Below are positions 5,418 through 6,825 of a stretch of 6,825 nt of DNA, piece after piece (the stretch's first letter is position 1; each line of letters starts with the position of its first letter). The DNA is taken from the NCBI GenBank assembly GCA_023554435.1, contig JAMJQV010000009.1:1-6825 (forward strand). The letters run 5' to 3'. Below the pieces are notes generated by a model. It saw only the letters and a list, made by a program, of their open reading frames with translations, had not been told where the DNA came from and ran no database searches. This stretch comes from Gemmatimonadota bacterium. GTDB taxonomy: Bacteria > Gemmatimonadota > Gemmatimonadetes > Palauibacterales > Palauibacteraceae. A program made the translations under genes and the position numbers.

Positions 5418-6368
5418 ATGACTGCAATCCGGCTGCATAGAACGGCGAGCATCGCCACGTGCATCCTCAGCGCCCTCCTGCTGTCCCCGTCCGTCGGACT
5501 CGCTCAGCGGGCTACCGGAACCCTGATCGTGCGAGTCGAGGAGGGCGGTATGCCGGCTTCCGGCGTGGAGGTCGGGGCCGTCGTGCGCAGGAGCATTCAG
5601 CCGATCGGCACCACTGGCAGCACGGGTCTTGTAGCGGTCGAGGAGCTCCGTCTCGATATCCAGCAGGGCACCCGGGTAAACGTCACGCTCCTCGGTTGCG
5701 GCGCCGGTCAGTCGGCTCTTCTCGTCCCTCAATACGAGAGTCTGGGGGACCTGGCAGAAGGATGTCAGCAGGTGCCAGCGGGGCATTTCTTCTGGGGCCA
5801 AGCTGAACGCATCGTGGTCCGCCTCGAGGGGGGAGACGCGATGGTCCTCGACACGCAGACCGACGAACTACGCTCGTTGCTGTCCGGCTGGAGGGCGCAG
5901 GTCTCCTTTCTTTTCACGGCGCTGATGGGAGAGGATTTCGACAGCGAGAAAGACGGGATCGGAGCCGACGCCAAGCTCTTCTACATCTGGGAAAGCGGAC
6001 TCGGCGCCGGAATCGGGGGCAGCTGGACGACACACGACGTGATCGGACTCGACGAGAACATGAACAAGTGGTCGGCCTATGTCGAACCGCGCTACACCCT
6101 GTTCATCCCGACGACAAAGCTTCGTCCGTACGTGCTGGCACGGGCCAGCTACAACTGGTTCTCGACCGAGGGCGGCGTCAGACTCGGTGAGAACGGATGG
6201 GGTTTCGGCGGAGGGATCGGCGCCGCCTATCCGGTCGCCAGCTGGATCGCGATCGATCTCGGCGTCTATCTCGGTTACCTCTCCGTCAGTGCCGAGAGCA
6301 CCAGCGGCACGACCTTCACCCGAAGCGGCACGGAGCTTCAGCTGACCGGAGGTTTGCGCTTCTTCTGA
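5418..6368 (+). CDS. Outer-membrane beta-barrel protein with N-terminal carboxypeptidase-regulatory-like domain
   Basis: A 316-residue outer-membrane protein. The ATG at 5418 is preceded by GAGAGG 8 nt away and opens a Sec signal peptide (RLHR, hydrophobic 10-28) with cleavage after GLA at 29. Residues 33 to about 137 look like a transthyretin/CNA-B or carboxypeptidase-regulatory beta-sandwich: TGTLIVRVEEGG, ASGVEVGAVV, GTTGSTGLVAVEEL, with C94 and C116 able to pair. After a short linker, residues 157-316 alternate hydrophobic and polar residues with aromatic girdles (VSFLFTAL, AKLFYIWES, YVEPRYTLFI, RPYVLARASYNWF, GWGFGGGIGAAYPV, IDLGVYLGYL), as in 8-stranded OmpA/OmpX-like barrels. The protein ends in LRFF; a terminal phenylalanine is the usual recognition signal for BAM-mediated insertion. 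The N-terminal sandwich could lie in the periplasm. The function is not evident; structural, adhesive or small-molecule binding roles are possible. The open frame continues upstream to about 4593, but that part lies antisense to the neighbouring gene and is not coding. Confidence 0.88.
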   Translation: MTAIRLHRTASIATCILSALLLSPSVGLAQRATGTLIVRVEEGGMPASGVEVGAVVRRSIQPIGTTGSTGLVAVEELRLDIQQGTRVNVTLLGCGAGQSALLVPQYESLGDLAEGCQQVPAGHFFWGQAERIVVRLEGGDAMVLDTQTDELRSLLSGWRAQVSFLFTALMGEDFDSEKDGIGADAKLFYIWESGLGAGIGGSWTTHDVIGLDENMNKWSAYVEPRYTLFIPTTKLRPYVLARASYNWFSTEGGVRLGENGWGFGGGIGAAYPVASWIAIDLGVYLGYLSVSAESTSGTTFTRSGTELQLTGGLRFF

Positions 6369-6398
6369 ACCCGGCTCGATGTTGCTTCTGAGCGAACC

Positions 6399-6433
6399 GG
6401 GGCCGGCGATGGGGGTGATGCATCGGCGGCCCC
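6399..6433 (+). terminator. Terminator-like hairpin after the outer-membrane protein gene
   Basis: GGGGCCG (6399-6405) pairs with CGGCCCC (6427-6433). A G/G mismatch follows, then CGATG (6407-6411) pairs with CATCG (6421-6425), leaving a 9-nt loop. The hairpin starts 31 nt after the stop at 6368 and precedes the next ribosome-binding site at 6449. No U-run follows, so termination is inferred from the stem and position. Confidence 0.6.
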
Positions 6434-6462
6434 CTGTTCGATCGAGTTAAGGAGAGGCGCCA

Positions 6463-6660
6463 ATGGAGACCCTTCCCTGTCGTCACTGCGGTCACGAAGT
6501 CGCCGGCCACCCACCGCGCTGCCTATACTGCGCCCATGAGGATCCGGCGAGACCCGTCCACGGCCCCGCACGGGAGGCGAAGTCTCAAGCTGGCGCCTGG
6601 CTGTTCGGCATGGCCATCTGCGGCGCCGCATTCGTCGTCTATGTCTTTCTGGTGTTGTAG
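6463..6660 (+). CDS. Small zinc-ribbon membrane protein
   Basis: A 65-residue protein with a strong ribosome-binding site, AAGGAGAGG at 6449-6457, about 8 nt from the ATG if measured from AAGGAG. Two CXXC knuckles, C6-x-x-C9 and C20-x-x-C23, with only 10 residues between them, form a compact zinc ribbon of the kind found at the N-terminus of many tiny bacterial membrane proteins. A charged linker (25-41) leads to one hydrophobic segment, about 43-64, that reaches the very C-terminus. The ribbon should face the cytoplasm, with a tail-type anchor in the inner membrane. Such proteins are common next to unrelated genes and their function is generally unknown; protein or nucleic-acid binding, or redox or metal sensing, are possible. 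It stands alone behind a terminator-like hairpin and the first copy of a direct repeat follows 38 nt after its stop. Confidence 0.78.
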   Translation: METLPCRHCGHEVAGHPPRCLYCAHEDPARPVHGPAREAKSQAGAWLFGMAICGAAFVVYVFLVL

Positions 6661-6698
6661 ACGAACGCGGCCGCACCATCCAACCGACGATGTCCTGA

Positions 6699-6724
6699 AG
6701 CAATGGGCCCGGCAGGACTCGTCG
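6699..6724 (-). repeat. Direct repeat copy 1, tRNA 3'-end-like on the minus strand
   Basis: This 26-bp sequence (opening AGCAATGGGCCCGG, closing ACTCGTCG) recurs exactly at 6800-6825, 101 bp away. Read on the minus strand, 6721-6704 is CGAGTCCTGCCGGGCCCA, which looks like the 3' part of a tRNA T-arm, the acceptor strand GGGCCC and a discriminator A. Tracts of this form are frequent in tRNA-Ile and tRNA-Thr genes. The rest of a cloverleaf is missing, so this is a fragment or a resemblance. Confidence 0.8.
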
Positions 6725-6745
6725 TCGAGTGAAGCGAGACATTGA

Positions 6746-6760
6746 GACCGCGCAGCGGTC
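6746..6760. repeat. Short perfect hairpin between the direct repeats
   Basis: GACCGC (6746-6751) and GCGGTC (6755-6760) pair perfectly around GCA. It lies inside the 101-bp interval between the two direct repeats and 86 nt after the zinc-ribbon gene. It could help end that transcript or belong to the repeat unit. The remaining 6661-6825 sequence holds no gene that I can support. Confidence 0.45.
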
Positions 6761-6799
6761 GAACTACCTGCGACCTTCCAGATGTTGACCATGCCAGGG

Positions 6800-6825
6800 A
6801 GCAATGGGCCCGGCAGGACTCGTCG
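6800..6825 (-). repeat. Direct repeat copy 2, reaching the window edge
   Basis: Identical to 6699-6724 over all 26 bases. The flank to its left differs apart from the bases nearest the repeat, and the right flank is not visible because the window ends here. The true repeat may be longer, and a tandem array with a period of 101 bp, a pair of attachment-like sites, or an assembly end at a repeat are all possible. Confidence 0.8.

Noticed and set aside
6699..6781. Complete tRNA gene on the minus strand
   Set aside because: Only T-arm and acceptor-like pieces are present; no anticodon arm, D-arm or 5' acceptor strand can be folded in proper register.
6523..6804. Minus-strand open frame of 93 codons containing VAGSS
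   Set aside because: It overlaps the zinc-ribbon gene in antisense and covers the repeat. VAGSS is what a tRNA T-arm gives when translated, so it supports a tRNA-like origin rather than a protein.

Overview
The window is GC-rich and densely packed. It carries several secreted or lipid-anchored proteins and an outer-membrane beta-barrel ending in phenylalanine, so the host is a diderm bacterium. The short lipoproteins with Cys-Gly-Gly starts, Pro/Ser linkers, Ig-like domains and FN3 domains, and the barrel with an N-terminal carboxypeptidase-regulatory-like domain, remind me of Gemmatimonadota or a neighbouring phylum. That placement is an impression, not a demonstration. There are no transposases, phage genes, CRISPR arrays, rRNA genes or complete tRNA genes.

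Layout. (1) Positions 1-1907, minus strand: a short-chain dehydrogenase followed by a RhlE-type DEAD-box RNA helicase that runs off the left edge, joined by an ATGA overlap. (2) Positions 2094-3229, plus strand: two secreted fibronectin type III proteins, also joined by an ATGA overlap; the second stops just after the first residues of what looks like a third FN3 domain. A perfect 8-bp stem-loop lies between its stop codon and the stop of the next, convergent gene. (3) Positions 3245-5108, minus strand: two lipoproteins. The upstream one (4239-5108) has an Ig/PKD-like domain and a jelly-roll-like C-terminal domain. It ends at a hairpin capped by a UUCG tetraloop in the minus-strand transcript. 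The downstream one (3245-4078) is of unknown function and has a nested inverted repeat in its leader. (4) Positions 5109-5417: a divergent intergenic region with an extended -10 promoter candidate and two small palindromes. (5) Positions 5418-6368, plus strand: the outer-membrane barrel protein and its terminator-like hairpin. (6) Positions 6463-6660, plus strand: a 65-residue double-CXXC protein with one membrane segment. (7) Positions 6661-6825: no gene seen, but an exact 26-bp direct repeat whose two copies are 101 bp apart. On the minus strand the repeat resembles the 3' end of a tRNA.

Functionally, the centre of the window reads as a set of cell-envelope proteins with adhesion or binding folds, separated from a housekeeping RNA helicase/oxidoreductase pair. 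Nothing proves that the envelope genes work together; they form several transcription units, most bounded by strong hairpins. I do not see a clear new system. The parts most worth a second look are the repeat at the right edge, the nested inverted repeat at 4106-4157, and the truncated FN3 pair.
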